This document shows, in pieces, positions 30,652 through 40,443 of a stretch of DNA of 64,000 nucleotides; position 1 is the first letter of the stretch, and every line of letters starts with the position of its first letter. The stretch spans positions 654,179 to 718,178 of the forward strand of contig NZ_VFNI01000003.1 of the NCBI RefSeq assembly GCF_006715495.1, given 5' to 3'. Below the pieces are notes generated by a model, which saw nothing but the letters and a program-made list of their open reading frames with translations, ran no database searches and was not told where the DNA came from. Both the position numbers and the translations under genes were made by a program. The stretch comes from Herbaspirillum sp. SJZ106 (GTDB lineage: Bacteria; Pseudomonadota; Gammaproteobacteria; Burkholderiales; Burkholderiaceae_D).

Positions 30652-31796
30652 AGGGGCTGGTCACGAAAGGACAAGCCCGGCCGCGGCGCAAGGGGGCGCC
30701 GGTCGATGGCGAGCGTTATGCGGACCCGTCGTTCTCGGCGGCGGTGATCGGCTGGCAAAAGCAGCATGGCCGCCACGCGCTGCCCTGGCAGAACACGCGC
30801 GACGCCTATCGGGTGTGGCTGTCGGAGATCATGCTGCAGCAGACTCAGGTGGCTGCGGTCATTCCGTATTACCAGCGCTTTCTGGAACGCTGCCCGGATG
30901 TGTTCAGCCTGGCGGCCGCGCCTTCCGAAGACGTAATGGCGCTGTGGAGCGGCCTCGGCTATTACACCCGCGCGCGCAACCTGCACAAATGCGCGCAGCG
31001 CGTGGTCAATGAATATGGCGGGCGCTTCCCCGACGATCCCGACTTGCTGGCCGATCTGCCTGGCATCGGCCGTTCCACCGCGGCGGCCATTGCGGCATTT
31101 TCCTACGGCCGGCGCGCCGCCATCCTGGACGGCAACGTCAAGCGGGTGTTTGCGCGCGTGTTCGGCATCGACGGCTACCCCGGCGCCAAGCCGATTGAAG
31201 ACCAACTGTGGCTGCGCGCGGTGGCGCTGCTGCCGGACGAGGGAATCGAGGCCTATACGCAGGGCCTGATGGATCTTGGCGCCACGCTATGCGTGCGCGG
31301 CACCCCTTCATGCAAGAAGTGCCCGCTGGCCGAACGCTGCGTGGCGCTGGCGCAGGACCGCGTGGGGGAGCTGCCGGTCAGCAAGCCGAAGAAAGCCGTG
31401 CCGGAAAAGGAAACCGTGATGCTGGTGGTGACGCACGGCGGCGATGTGCTGCTGGAGCAGCGCCCAGACAGCGGCATCTGGGGCGGATTGCTGTCGCTGC
31501 CGGAAATCGCGGTGGGCAATGCCGGGCAGTTCGAGTCCGCGGTGCAGGCGCTGGTCGCCCCTTATGGCGAACTTGAAGCTTGCCGCAAGCTGCAGCCGTT
31601 CTCGCACGTCTTCACGCATTTCAAGCTGCACATCGCGCCTTTCCAGGTCGCGCTGAAAAGTCGCTCGCAGCGCATCGCGCAACATGCGCTGGTCTGGTAT
31701 CCGGTGGAAAAGCTGGCTGAAGCGCCATTGCCGGCGCCGGTGAAGAAGTTATTGCTGGGCGTATTGCGCAGCGACGATCTGCTGGCCGCGGTGTAG
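30648..31796 (+). CDS. mutY: A/G-specific adenine glycosylase
   Basis: 382 residues from ATG at 30648, which overlaps the mutM stop. The helix-hairpin-helix DLPGIGRSTAAAIAAFSYG is near residue 140, with the catalytic Asp in AAILDGNVKRVFARVFG. The 4Fe-4S ligands follow the family spacing in LCVRGTPSCKKCPLAERC near 225. A C-terminal Nudix-like domain that recognises 8-oxoG spans about 250-380 (SGIWGGLLSLPE, FSHVFTHFKLHI). It removes adenine opposite 8-oxoguanine, complementing MutM. Pairing of mutM and mutY in one operon is informative: both halves of the GO repair pathway are co-regulated here. A longer in-frame extension towards 30270 overlaps mutM and is not used. Confidence 0.97.
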   Translation: MKGLVTKGQARPRRKGAPVDGERYADPSFSAAVIGWQKQHGRHALPWQNTRDAYRVWLSEIMLQQTQVAAVIPYYQRFLERCPDVFSLAAAPSEDVMALWSGLGYYTRARNLHKCAQRVVNEYGGRFPDDPDLLADLPGIGRSTAAAIAAFSYGRRAAILDGNVKRVFARVFGIDGYPGAKPIEDQLWLRAVALLPDEGIEAYTQGLMDLGATLCVRGTPSCKKCPLAERCVALAQDRVGELPVSKPKKAVPEKETVMLVVTHGGDVLLEQRPDSGIWGGLLSLPEIAVGNAGQFESAVQALVAPYGELEACRKLQPFSHVFTHFKLHIAPFQVALKSRSQRIAQHALVWYPVEKLAEAPLPAPVKKLLLGVLRSDDLLAAV

Positions 31797-31812
31797 GCTG
31801 CGCAGGCCGGGA

Positions 31813-32676
31813 TCAATCCAGCTGGCGATGCCGGCATACGACCTGTTCGGTCGCGCGGAAGTGCCGCGCCAGTTGCTCGGCGATGTAGACCGAGCGATGC
31901 TGGCCGCCGGTGCAGCCGATGGCGACGGTGAGGTAGCTCCGGTTGTCGTCCTTGAAGGACGGCAGCCATTTTTCCACGAAGCTCCGGATATCGCCCAGCA
32001 TGTCGGCCACTTCCTGATAGCCCGAGAGGAACTCGATGACGGGATCGTCGCGCCCGGTCAGCGGACGCAGCGCCGCGTCGTAGTGCGGATTGGGCAGCAT
32101 GCGCACGTCGAACACCAGGTCGGCGTCCAGCGGCAGCCCGTGCTTGAAGGCGAAGGATTCGAACAGGATGGTCAGCGGCGAGCGTTCGATATCCACCAGG
32201 CCCTTGATCCAGCGGCGCAGCTTGTTCGAACTCAATTGCGAAGTATCGATCACGTGCGCGATTGCCTGCATCTCGCCCAGCATCTCGCGCTCGATGTCGA
32301 TGCACTCGGTCAGCGTCAGGCGGTCGGCCGGGTTGCGGCCGGGCAGCAGGCGGTGCGACAGCGGATGGCTGCGGCGGGTTTCGGAGAAGCGGGTGATCAG
32401 CGCCTCGTTGGAGGCGGTCAGGAAGAAGACCTTGACGTCATGGCCGTCGGCCTTGAGCTTGTCGATATCGGTGCGCAGCGTCGCCAGCGAATCGGCGCTG
32501 CGCGCGTCGGTGGCCACCGCCAGCACGCTGGCGCCTTCCCGGATGCGGGTATCGACCAGGTCGCACAGCAGCGCCGGAGGCAGGTTGTCGACGCAGAAAT
32601 AGCCGGCGTCCTCGAGCACATGCAGTGCCACCGATTTGCCGGAGCCGGAGATGCCGGTGATCAGAACGATTCTCAT
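31813..32676 (-). CDS. rapZ: RNase adapter protein RapZ (YvcJ family nucleotide-binding protein)
   Basis: 287 residues. The P-loop is [21 protein letters not shown] at residues 4-24 and the second signature is [22 protein letters not shown] near 250. Family blocks [23 protein letters not shown] and [19 protein letters not shown] are present. In E. coli RapZ directs RNase E to the sRNA GlmZ to control glucosamine-6-phosphate synthase; the sRNA partner here is not visible. It lies 67 bases after hprK and belongs to the ptsN-hprK-rapZ group. Confidence 0.96.
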   Translation of the reverse strand: MRIVLITGISGSGKSVALHVLEDAGYFCVDNLPPALLCDLVDTRIREGASVLAVATDARSADSLATLRTDIDKLKADGHDVKVFFLTASNEALITRFSETRRSHPLSHRLLPGRNPADRLTLTECIDIEREMLGEMQAIAHVIDTSQLSSNKLRRWIKGLVDIERSPLTILFESFAFKHGLPLDADLVFDVRMLPNPHYDAALRPLTGRDDPVIEFLSGYQEVADMLGDIRSFVEKWLPSFKDDNRSYLTVAIGCTGGQHRSVYIAEQLARHFRATEQVVCRHRQLD

Positions 32677-32743
32677 GCCGTCAATGATAACGCAAGCCTT
32701 ATGAAGGCCGCGTGACAGGAGTGCCGGTTCCCGGCAAATGGGA

Positions 32744-33682
32744 TTATTCCCCGTTCATCGCGCGCCGCTGGCGCTCGATGAACTCCTTGAGCGTATCGAT
32801 GCCGCGCAACTGCAGGATGGTGTTGCGCACCGCCGCTTCCAGCAGCACCGCGATGTTGCGGCCGGCCGCCACGGGAATGACCACCTTGCGGATTGGCAAG
32901 CCCAGCACTTCCTCGTATTGCGCGTCCAGCGGCAGGCGCTCGTAGTTCTCTTCCAGCGTGCTGCGGCGGACCAGGTGCACGATCAGCTTCAGGCGCATCT
33001 TGCGGCGCACCGCGGTCTCGCCGAAGATGGCCTTGATGTCCAGCAGGCCCAGGCCGCGCACTTCCAGCAGGTTCTGCAGCAGCGGCGGGCAGCGGCCCTC
33101 GATCATGTTGGGGGCGATGCGCGCGAACTCCACCGCGTCGTCGGCCACCAGGCCGTGGCTACGCGAAATCAGTTCCAGGCCCAGCTCGCTCTTGCCCAGG
33201 CCGGATTCGCCGGTGATCAGCACGCCCACGCCCAGCACATCCATGAACACGCCATGCATGGTGATCTGCTGCGCCAGTTTCTTGGACAGGTACACGCGCA
33301 GGTAGTCGATCACCTGTGCCGCGGGCAATGGCGTGGAAAACAGCGGGATGTTCTTTTCATCGCACACCGCCAGGATATCGGGCGGCGTCGACAGGCCTTG
33401 CGCGATGATGAAGGCGGGCGGCTCGCCGGCCACCAGCTCGGCGGTCTGGTAGGCGCGCGAGGTGTTGGACAGGCGCTGGTAGTACTCGATTTCCTGGTGG
33501 CCGAATACCTGGATGCGGCCGGGGTGGATCAGGTTCAGGTGGCCCACCTGGTCGGCGGCCGAGACGGCGTCGCCGGAGATCAGCCGCTCGCCGCCGGGAA
33601 AGCCGGCGAACCAGCCCAATTGTAGGGATTCACGATTTTCTTCGTAGAGCTGCTGTATCGACAACGCGGAATAAGTGGGCAT
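32744..33682 (-). CDS. hprK: HPr kinase/phosphorylase
   Basis: 312 residues. The catalytic domain carries Walker [21 protein letters not shown] near residue 155, followed by [13 protein letters not shown]. The family signature [20 protein letters not shown] is near 205. The N-terminal domain is the usual DRTL-like domain. In proteobacteria HprK phosphorylates the HPr-like protein of the nitrogen/carbon PTS and, with PtsN, tunes regulation of metabolism. No ptsH is in the window. It is in a row with ptsN (upstream) and rapZ (downstream), all leftward. Confidence 0.97.
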   Translation of the reverse strand: MPTYSALSIQQLYEENRESLQLGWFAGFPGGERLISGDAVSAADQVGHLNLIHPGRIQVFGHQEIEYYQRLSNTSRAYQTAELVAGEPPAFIIAQGLSTPPDILAVCDEKNIPLFSTPLPAAQVIDYLRVYLSKKLAQQITMHGVFMDVLGVGVLITGESGLGKSELGLELISRSHGLVADDAVEFARIAPNMIEGRCPPLLQNLLEVRGLGLLDIKAIFGETAVRRKMRLKLIVHLVRRSTLEENYERLPLDAQYEEVLGLPIRKVVIPVAAGRNIAVLLEAAVRNTILQLRGIDTLKEFIERQRRAMNGE

Positions 33683-33843
33683 GTAGATCCGATTCTGCTG
33701 GCAAATGTGAGCGAGGAAAACGTGAATGCCGTGTCCGTGTCATGCGGCGGGCCGGATGCGGCAACTCAAACTGATACAGGGTACCGAATTTGGCGGGATA
33801 CGCAAACCGGGAGGCGGCCCGTTGCCGTTCTGGCGGCAGGCGC

Positions 33844-34317
33844 TCAGCCGGCCTTTTCCAGTGACGGTTGCCAAGTCACGATGCGCGAATGCACCGCAGC
33901 GCTGTCGGGTTCGGCGGTCAGTTCGTTGCGGAAGGCGTCGTCGGAAAACATCTCGGCGATCTCCGAGAGGATCTCCAGGTGTTGTTGCGTCACATGATCC
34001 GGGATCAGCAGGAAGACCAGCAGCTTGACCGGTTGCCCGTCCGGGGATTCGAACGGGATCGGATCGGCCAGCCGCATGAACAAGGCCAGCGGGGCCTTGA
34101 GGCCCTTGATCCGTCCGTGCGGGACGGCCACGCCATGACCCAGCCCGGTCGAGCCGAGGCGCTCCCTGGCAAACAGGTTTTCGGAAACGGTAGAGCGGGC
34201 GATGCCGCAGTTGTTTTCGAATGTCAGGCCGGCTTGTTCGAAAGCTCTTTTTTTGCTGGAGACTTCCAGGTCCAGAACGACATTTTCTGGAGGCAGGATT
34301 TTTGCAAGATTAGTCAT
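33844..34317 (-). CDS. ptsN: PTS IIA-like nitrogen-regulatory protein PtsN
   Basis: 157 residues from the ATG at 34317 (TTG three codons upstream is less likely). The phosphorylated His is in TGLGHGVAVPHGRIKGLKAPLAL near residue 70. Family blocks LPPENVVLDLEVSSKKRAFEQAG and LVFLLIPDHVTQQHLEILSEIAEMF are present. PtsN takes part in the nitrogen PTS and regulates K+ transport and sigma-54 linked functions. In many proteobacteria it follows rpoN and hpf; here neither is next to it, only pagP lies upstream. hprK and rapZ follow. Confidence 0.96.
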   Translation of the reverse strand: MTNLAKILPPENVVLDLEVSSKKRAFEQAGLTFENNCGIARSTVSENLFARERLGSTGLGHGVAVPHGRIKGLKAPLALFMRLADPIPFESPDGQPVKLLVFLLIPDHVTQQHLEILSEIAEMFSDDAFRNELTAEPDSAAVHSRIVTWQPSLEKAG

Positions 34318-34580
34318 GACGCTCAAAGAATTACTACAGAGATGATGCTTTGAGCAGGATTATAGGCTGGTTTGTGCGCCCCGCAACGCCCTGAAAGCGT
34401 GAAACAAGAGGGGAATTCGAGCCGACCGGCGGGATTTGAAGCGTTAGCGGGATTCTTCGCGGAAACCGGCGAAAGTTGTTGAGAATCAAGTCTTTCCCGC
34501 CGTCATTCCCACCCCGCCAGGCGGGGCGGCGCCGCGATAGCGTCGGCCTTTACGCTGGCTTGCGTCCGGGCCGCGCATAG

Positions 34581-34612
34581 TTACGCATTTACATTTTTAC
34601 GCATTTACATTT
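34581..34612. repeat. Perfect tandem 16-bp repeat over the pagP stop codon
   Basis: TTACGCATTTACATTT occurs twice in a row (34581-34596, 34597-34612). The second unit contains the pagP stop codon. It looks like a recent slippage or duplication and does not alter the protein. Confidence 0.9.
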
Positions 34613-35228
34613 CGATGCGGCCGAAAATCAGCAAGACATCGCCGTTGTTCTTGTTGCTGCTCAGGCGCGGCACGTAGGCGAACATCACCTTGGCTTTCTT
34701 GGTGCCGATGGAAGCCAGCGGCAGCGGCACCGGGAAGGGGAAGCCGCCGAAGTAGTCCTGGCGGCTCATGAGCATGGCGGTGCCGCCCAGGCCGACTTCC
34801 AGTCCGGTACGCGCCACCGGGAATACCCACTCATAGGCATAGCCGGCCATGTATTGCGGATGGCGATGGGAATCCTTGATCACGAAACCGTACAGCGATT
34901 CGTCGTCGCCTTTCTCGTTGCGCAAGGTCTTGCCATAACCCAGGCCCCAGGCATGCTCGTTGAGTTCGTCGAGCTTGTCCTTGGTGTAAGTGCTGCGCCC
35001 GTGGTGCGCCACGCCGGACAGGTAAATGGCGCCATCGCCCTTGTCCCAGATGTTGGACATGTGGTCTTTGGTGCTCTGCCACAAACTGTACTTGTTGTCG
35101 TCATCGGCATGTGCGGCAAGGGGCATGCCCAAGGCGCAGGCGGCGGTCACTGCGGCCAGCAGGCCTGCCTTGTTGCGGTTGCCGGAATGGGAAAAAAAGG
35201 CGCGCAGGCGCGAGATGTTTTTTGTCAT
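34605..35228 (-). CDS. pagP: Lipid A palmitoyltransferase PagP-like protein
   Basis: 207 residues. A long N-terminus leads to a Sec signal ending near GMPLAAHA-DDD (about residue 42). The mature part follows PagP: HHGRSTYTKDKLDELNEHAWGLGYGKT, LYGFVIKDSHRHPQYMAGYAYEW, ARTGLEVGLGGTAMLMSRQDYFGGFPFPVPLPLASIGTKKAK, ending in FGRIEM. The catalytic His, Asp and Ser of PagP have counterparts in this stretch (HHGR.. near 74, KDSH near 118). PagP is an outer-membrane beta barrel that moves palmitate from phospholipid to lipid A, altering envelope permeability and host recognition. Confidence 0.86.
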   Translation of the reverse strand: MTKNISRLRAFFSHSGNRNKAGLLAAVTAACALGMPLAAHADDDNKYSLWQSTKDHMSNIWDKGDGAIYLSGVAHHGRSTYTKDKLDELNEHAWGLGYGKTLRNEKGDDESLYGFVIKDSHRHPQYMAGYAYEWVFPVARTGLEVGLGGTAMLMSRQDYFGGFPFPVPLPLASIGTKKAKVMFAYVPRLSSNKNNGDVLLIFGRIEM

Positions 35229-35597
35229 ATTGTTTGTCTGGTGTGCCAGGCATTCGCAGGCAGAGGCTGGGAATCCGGCGGCATGTTGCTGATGGATATT
35301 GATTAACGCCCGGTGTCGCCAGGAGCTGCCAAGATGCGGCGAATCCCCTGAAGACAGGCATTTTCGGGAAAAAATTCCCGAAGCGTCCTGTTTTTTCGTG
35401 AGCGATTTGTTACGAAAGTGCCGGTTGCGGCACGCGTCCGTCGGAGCCGGTGCCTGGATGCAGCCATGCCCGAGGTGGACAGTGGCGGTAGTTTACCGTT
35501 TGGCGAAAGAAGAATCTGTAACAATTTATTGACAGATCTTCTTGGCGCGACGAAGCGTATCGCCAGCGTGCGGTCATGGCGGTGATCGGGGGCGCGC
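35229..35597. other. Intergenic region between queF and pagP with one dyad
   Basis: No gene is seen. A hairpin joins AAGAAGAATCTGT (35507-35519) and ACAGATCTTCTT (35532-35543) with one unpaired base. On the minus strand it ends in TTCTTCTTTC and could be a queF terminator or a regulatory dyad in the pagP promoter region. Confidence 0.55.
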
Positions 35598-36464
35598 TTA
35601 TTGGCGCGCGTTGCGCAATTGCGAAGGCGCGTGGCCGCTGGAAAAGTTGCTGCGCCACGGATTGATGTCGAGCCCCCCGCGCCGCGTATAGCGCGCGTAG
35701 ACCGCCAGTTTCTGCGGTTTGCAGCGGCGCATGATGTCGACGAAGATGCGCTCCACGCACTGCTCGTGGAATTCGTTGTGCTCGCGGAAACCGATGATGT
35801 ATTTCAGCAGCATTTCCTGGTCGATCGGCGCGCCCACGTAGTGGATCTGTACGCTGCCCCAGTCGGGCTGGCCGGTCACCGGGCAGTTCGATTTGAGCAG
35901 GTGCGAAACGAAGGTTTCTTCCACCACGGCTTCATCCTGGGCGGCGCGCAGGATGCTGGCGTCGGGATGGGCCGAAGCCTCGATTTCGACATCCAGCCGG
36001 TCCAGCGGCAAGCCGCCCAGTTCGCCGAATTGCAACTGGCCGAATTGCGCGGGTTCGGTCAATGCCGCCTGCACCGCGGCGCCGGCGGCGGCGGACAGGT
36101 CGGTGCGCAGCTTTTCCAGCAATTGCGCCGAACTTTCCAGCCGTTCCTGGTTGAACGAATTCAAATACAGCTTGAACGATTTCGACTCGATGATGTTGGG
36201 CGAATCGGCCGGCACGGTGAAGGTGGCGATGGCGATCTGCGGTTTGCCGCGCAGGTTCAGCCACGAGATTTCGTAGGCGGTCCAGATGTCCACGCCGAAA
36301 AAGGGCAGGGTGCCGGCGATCTGCAGTTCGGCGCGCTTGGGCGCGCGCGCAATGGGAAACAGCAGTCCCGGATCGTAGGCGCCCGGATAGGCCGAGCTCT
36401 TGCCCAGCGGCGAGGTTTCCGGCGAGTGGCCGGCGGCGGATGGGGATGGGATAGGCTTGTCCAT
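35598..36464 (-). CDS. queF: NADPH-dependent 7-cyano-7-deazaguanine reductase
   Basis: 288 residues, so the long, two-domain (YqcD-type) form. The QueF motif [17 protein letters not shown] is near residue 93 and the catalytic Cys in [21 protein letters not shown] near 193, with the substrate Glu in [16 protein letters not shown] near 235. It reduces preQ0 to preQ1 for queuosine in tRNA. The start codon is ATG at 36464 (AGGAGAAA upstream). It is 65 bases downstream of ilvA on the same strand. A bacterium using the long form needs external preQ0 or the other que genes, which are not in the window. Confidence 0.96.
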   Translation of the reverse strand: MDKPIPSPSAAGHSPETSPLGKSSAYPGAYDPGLLFPIARAPKRAELQIAGTLPFFGVDIWTAYEISWLNLRGKPQIAIATFTVPADSPNIIESKSFKLYLNSFNQERLESSAQLLEKLRTDLSAAAGAAVQAALTEPAQFGQLQFGELGGLPLDRLDVEIEASAHPDASILRAAQDEAVVEETFVSHLLKSNCPVTGQPDWGSVQIHYVGAPIDQEMLLKYIIGFREHNEFHEQCVERIFVDIMRRCKPQKLAVYARYTRRGGLDINPWRSNFSSGHAPSQLRNARQ

Positions 36465-36529
36465 GGTATTTCTCCTGCGGTGCTGCGTGCTGCGTTGCTG
36501 TTGCGACGCCCCATGCGGGGCGCCGTGGC

Positions 36530-38056
36530 TTAGCCGAGGAACAGCTTGTACAGCGGGTTCTTGGTTTCGTCCCAGTGGCGGTAGCCCAGTTGCGCGAGGA
36601 AGGTGCGGAATTCCTTCATGTCCTTCTTCGGTACCTGTACGCCGACCAGGATGCGGCCGACGTCGCCGCCCTGGTTGCGGTAATGGAACAGGCTGATGTT
36701 CCAGTTGGGATTCATGCTGGAGAGGAATTTCATCAGCGCGCCGGGGCGCTCCGGGAATTCGAAGCGATACAGAAGCTCATCGCCGGCCAGTTCGCTTTTC
36801 CCGCCGACCAGGTGGCGGATGTGCACCTTGGCCAGTTCATCGTGCGTCAGGTCCAGCACGCCGAAGCCGGCCTTCTCAAAATTGCGCGCGATCTTGCCGG
36901 ACTCGTCGGCGCTGCCGATCTGGATGCCGACGAACACGTGCGCCGCCTTCGCATCGCTGATGCGGTAGTTGAATTCGGTCACGTTGCGCGGGCCGACGGT
37001 TTCGCAGAAGCGGCGGAAGCTGCCGCGCTCTTCGGGAATGGTGACGGCGAACACGGCTTCGCGCGCCTCGCCGACGTCGGCCATTTCAGCCACGAAGCGC
37101 AGGCGGTCGAAGTTCATGTTGGCGCCGCAGGCGATGGTCACCAGCGACTGTCCCTTGATCGGATGCTTGCTGTTCTTGGCGCGTTCCACATAGGCCTTGG
37201 CGCCGGCCACGGCCAGTGCGCCCGCGGGCTCGACGATGCTGCGCGTGTCCTGGAAGATGTCCTTGATGGCGGTGCACACGGCGTCGGTATCGACGATGAT
37301 GATGTCGTCGACATACTTCCGGGTCAGGCGGAAGGTTTCCTCGCCCACCAGCTTGACGGCGGTGCCGTCCGAGAACAGGCCGACGTCGGGCAGGGTGATG
37401 CGGCGCCCTGCCTTGAGGCTGCGCGCCATGGCGTCGGAGTCGGCGGTCTGCACGCCGATGATCTTGATGTCGGGACGCACCGCCTTGACGTAAGCCGCCA
37501 CGCCCGAGATCAGGCCGCCGCCGCCGATGGCGACGAAGATGGCGTGGATCGGGTCGGAATGCTGGCGCAGGATTTCCATGCCGACGGTGCCCTGGCCGGC
37601 GATCACGTAAGGGTCGTCGAACGGATGGACGAAGGTCAGCTTGTGCTTTTTCTCCAGCGTCAGCGCGTGGTTGTAGGCATCGGTGAAGGAGTCGCCGAAC
37701 AGTACCACTTCGCCGCCGCGCGCCTTGACGGCTTCGATCTTCACCTGCGGCGTGGTGGTCGGCATCACGATCACGGCGCGGCAGCCCAGCTTGGCTGCCG
37801 ACAGCGCCACGCCCTGCGCGTGGTTGCCGGCCGAGGCGCAGATCACGCCGCGCTTCAATTGCGCTGGCGTCAGGTGCGCCATCTTGTTGTAGGCGCCGCG
37901 CAGCTTGAAGCTGAACACGCTCTGCATGTCTTCGCGCTTGAAGTAAATTCGATTATCAATCCGTTGCGACAGCGTGTTGGCCAGCTCCAGTGGCGTTTCT
38001 TGGGCGACGTCGTAGACCCGTGCGGTCAGGATTTTTTGCAGATAATCGTTACTCAT
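36530..38056 (-). CDS. ilvA: Biosynthetic threonine ammonia-lyase (threonine deaminase)
   Basis: 508 residues from ATG at 38056; an in-frame ATG at 38065 would add three codons and cannot be ruled out. The PLP lysine is in [20 protein letters not shown] near residue 60, with [18 protein letters not shown] next and [17 protein letters not shown] binding the PLP phosphate. Two C-terminal ACT-like domains (about 325-505) include [24 protein letters not shown] and [25 protein letters not shown], the isoleucine-sensitive part. It makes 2-oxobutanoate from threonine as the first step to isoleucine. The longer open frame to 38323 has no family content. Confidence 0.96.
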   Translation of the reverse strand: MSNDYLQKILTARVYDVAQETPLELANTLSQRIDNRIYFKREDMQSVFSFKLRGAYNKMAHLTPAQLKRGVICASAGNHAQGVALSAAKLGCRAVIVMPTTTPQVKIEAVKARGGEVVLFGDSFTDAYNHALTLEKKHKLTFVHPFDDPYVIAGQGTVGMEILRQHSDPIHAIFVAIGGGGLISGVAAYVKAVRPDIKIIGVQTADSDAMARSLKAGRRITLPDVGLFSDGTAVKLVGEETFRLTRKYVDDIIIVDTDAVCTAIKDIFQDTRSIVEPAGALAVAGAKAYVERAKNSKHPIKGQSLVTIACGANMNFDRLRFVAEMADVGEAREAVFAVTIPEERGSFRRFCETVGPRNVTEFNYRISDAKAAHVFVGIQIGSADESGKIARNFEKAGFGVLDLTHDELAKVHIRHLVGGKSELAGDELLYRFEFPERPGALMKFLSSMNPNWNISLFHYRNQGGDVGRILVGVQVPKKDMKEFRTFLAQLGYRHWDETKNPLYKLFLG

Positions 38057-38416
38057 TTTGGTCATGAAGAATGGCGTTTCAGCGCAGTCATATAGTGAGA
38101 ATGTAAGGAGGAAAACGGCTCGGTAAGCCGGTGTCGGATTCCGCCCGCATCCGCCAGGCGATAGCCGTCCGGGCGCGGGAGAACTGGTCATTATAATGGA
38201 GCCGGGCCGTGTGCCGGCATTGTTGGCCGATAGCGGGCATGCCGCCGGCATATAGCATGCATCGGCACAATCGCCCGCGCGGCATGCGCAGCCGCATCTT
38301 GATATCCGGCGTCGCGGCATCAACTAGAATGCTGGTTTTGCCCATCTTGCCGCCGTATTCCTGGCGGCAGGATTTTCGCCTGCCTTCGGTAGCCTTCCCA
38401 TTACCTGTTCCCGCGC
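38057..38416. other. Divergent intergenic region between ilvA and yqaA
   Basis: About 360 bases without a gene. It must contain the promoters of ilvA (leftward) and the YqaA gene (rightward). I see no leader peptide rich in Ile/Val/Leu codons, no terminator and no riboswitch. Confidence 0.5.
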
Positions 38417-38908
38417 ATGATTGAATCCGCCGTCCTCTGGCTATTGAATGCCCTTGCCGTTCCCACGGTCGGGCTGACCTCGGTTTTCCTTATCAGCTTT
38501 ATTTCCGCGACCTTGCTGCCGCTGGGGTCGGAGCCGGCGGTATTTGCCGTGATCAAGATGAACCCCGAGATGTTTTGGCCGGTGATCCTGGTGGCCACGG
38601 CAGGCAATACGCTGGGGGGGATGGTGGACTACTGGATGGGATACGGCGCCAAGCAGGCGTTCTCGAAGGAGCGTTCGACGCGCTGGTTCCACTGGCTGGA
38701 GCGCTTCGGGCCCAAGACCATGCTGCTGGCCTGGCTGCCCGGCATCGGCGACCCGATCTGCACGCTGGCCGGCTGGCTGCGCCTGCCGTTCTGGCCATCG
38801 GTCGCCTACATGGCGATCGGCAAGTTGCTGCGCTACATTGTGATGACCTGGCTGCTGCTCAATGTGCCGGACGGTTTCTGGCGCAGCGTGGCCGATTGGC
38901 TGGCCTGA
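38417..38908 (+). CDS. yqaA: YqaA family (DedA/SNARE-associated) membrane protein
   Basis: 163 residues with hydrophobic helices in the order LTSVFLISFISATLLPLGSEPAVFAV, FWPVILVATAGNTLGGMVDYWMGY, TMLLAWLPGIGDPICTLAGWLRLPFW, AIGKLLRYIVMTWLLL. The PLGSEPAVFAV and GNTLGGMVDYWMG motifs are those of the YqaA subset of the DedA superfamily (PF09335), probable lipid or membrane-homeostasis transporters/scramblases at the inner membrane. Exact role unknown. It is followed by the convergent ZIP gene. Confidence 0.88.
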   Translation: MIESAVLWLLNALAVPTVGLTSVFLISFISATLLPLGSEPAVFAVIKMNPEMFWPVILVATAGNTLGGMVDYWMGYGAKQAFSKERSTRWFHWLERFGPKTMLLAWLPGIGDPICTLAGWLRLPFWPSVAYMAIGKLLRYIVMTWLLLNVPDGFWRSVADWLA

Positions 38909-38941
38909 GCGCCTGTTCTGTGCGGCCGGCGCCAGGCGGCC

Positions 38942-39955
38942 TCAACCCAGCATCACATCCAGCAGCATCATCGTCACGAAGCCGGCCAGGAGCCCCAGCG
39001 TAGCCTGGGTTTCATGGCCCTGGCGGTGCGACTCGGGGATCACTTCGTGGCTGATCACGAACAGCATGGCGCCGCCCGCGCCGGCCAGCGCCCAGGGCAG
39101 GGCGCTGGCCGAAACCCCGGTGGCCATCGCGCCGAGTACCCCGCCGATCGGTTCGACCAGGCCCGAGAGTATGCCGGCCGCGGCCGCCTTCATCGGGGAA
39201 TAACCCAAGGTGCGCAAGGCCAGCGCCACCACCAGTCCTTCCGGAATGTCCTGGATGCCGATGCCGGTCGCCAGCGCCACGGCTTTGCCCATGTCTTGGC
39301 CGCCGAAACCCACGCCAATGGCCAGCCCCTCGGGGAAGTTGTGGATGGTGACAGCCATCACGAACAGCCAGATGCGCGTGGTGCGCGCCGGGTTGCTCTG
39401 GTCGTTGGCCATGGCCAGGAAATGCTGGTGCGGGATCACGTGGTTCAGCGCCAGCACGAACAAGCCGCCCAGCATGATGCCGGTGGCCGCCAGCAATACC
39501 GAGGCGTTTTTGGCGTAACCGATGGCTTGCGCCGCGTCCATGGCCGGAATGATGAGCGAAAAGACGCTCGCCGCCAGCATCACGCCGCCGCCATAGCCAA
39601 GCATCACGTCTTGCGCCTTGACCGAAATGCGGCGCGTGACCAGCACGCCCAAGGCGCCCAGCGCCGTCAGGCCGGCAGCGGCGCCGGAGCCCAGCAGCGC
39701 ATGCCATACATGCGGGTTGGCCATGAAGTAGGCGTGCAGGCCCTCATAGGATTTGATCGCCAGGAATACCAGCGCCACCAGCAGCATGGCGATCTGGCGC
39801 GGTTTGAGGTTGAGCGTGAGGCTGTCGCCGAGATCCGGTGTGGCGCCGGCTGGCGGCTGCTGCGCATGCTGGTCCGCAGCGGAGGATGACGCCGCGGCAT
39901 CGTCGGAAGCACTTGTCTGGAAAGGAAAATTTTTGTTCAACGGCACCGTTATCAT
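38942..39955 (-). CDS. ZIP family divalent-metal transporter
   Basis: About 337 residues from ATG at 39955, with GGGAGA six bases upstream; the open frame reaches further 5' without support. Residues 1-50 form a hydrophilic Ala/Ser/Gln-rich tail with His. Eight helices follow. The metal-site helices are VTIHNFPEGLAIGVGFG and IGIQDIPEGLVVALALR, and ISHEVIPESHR follows near the end, matching the ZIP consensus (HNxPEG). ZIPs bring Zn2+ and related metals into the cytoplasm. The substrate (Zn, Fe, Mn) is not predictable. A short ORF with a strong ribosome site precedes it by 92 bases. Confidence 0.9.
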   Translation of the reverse strand: MITVPLNKNFPFQTSASDDAAASSSAADQHAQQPPAGATPDLGDSLTLNLKPRQIAMLLVALVFLAIKSYEGLHAYFMANPHVWHALLGSGAAAGLTALGALGVLVTRRISVKAQDVMLGYGGGVMLAASVFSLIIPAMDAAQAIGYAKNASVLLAATGIMLGGLFVLALNHVIPHQHFLAMANDQSNPARTTRIWLFVMAVTIHNFPEGLAIGVGFGGQDMGKAVALATGIGIQDIPEGLVVALALRTLGYSPMKAAAAGILSGLVEPIGGVLGAMATGVSASALPWALAGAGGAMLFVISHEVIPESHRQGHETQATLGLLAGFVTMMLLDVMLG

Positions 39956-40047
39956 GGCAGTCTCCCTGGCTGGCGGGTTTGTTGGGCGTCCCTGCAATCC
40001 ATCCATGCGGACAGGCGCAAGCGAAACAGGCGGGACGTTCCTTCGGG

Positions 40048-40125
40048 CTATGCCTTGCATTGGGCATAGTCGGCCAAGGTGATGGCTAGATTTTCCAAGA
40101 ATTCGGTTATCAGATTCTGCAACAT
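40048..40125 (-). CDS. Possible leader ORF (25 residues) upstream of the ZIP gene
   Basis: On the minus strand GGAGG at 40131-40135 stands five bases before ATG at 40125. The ORF reads MLQNLITEFLENLAITLADY..CKA and stops at 40048, 92 bases before the ZIP start codon. No known family is recognised; it has an amphipathic helical pattern and one Cys near the end. The gap 40126-40443 to the right is AT-rich promoter DNA with no other gene. It could be a leader peptide for the ZIP gene or a small protein. Confidence 0.5.
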   Translation of the reverse strand: MLQNLITEFLENLAITLADYAQCKA

Positions 40126-40341
40126 AACATCCTCCGTGTTTTTTAGGGACAGCATCCACAGTACATGGAGGGATTATAGATTTTAAGAATCAAAAATAAT
40201 AAATTGATTGTTTTTATAAATTGAATTGCCTGTAGCTATTGGCCCGGCATTCAAGGCCGCCTGGCGCCGCCATCCCATGATTTTGTTGCGTTGCAAGAAA
40301 TGCGCACATGCCAATTTCGGCCGGCGCTTTATTGCTAAAGA

Positions 40342-40356
40342 ATAATCATTTGCATT
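40342..40356. promoter_or_regulatory. Fur-box-like site upstream of the DUF3683 gene
   Basis: On the minus strand TGCAAATGATTATTC matches 10 of the 14 defined bases of the 7-1-7 Fur consensus (TGATAATnATTATCA). It lies about 90 bases before the DUF3683 start codon and 217 bases from the leader ORF start, so either gene could be the target. The match is moderate. Confidence 0.35.
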
Positions 40357-40443
40357 GCAGCCGCAAAACCGGCTCCATCCCGTCGCGACTTTTGGCAATA
40401 GGCTAGAATGCACATCCGGCAGCAGATTTATTTTTTTACATTG

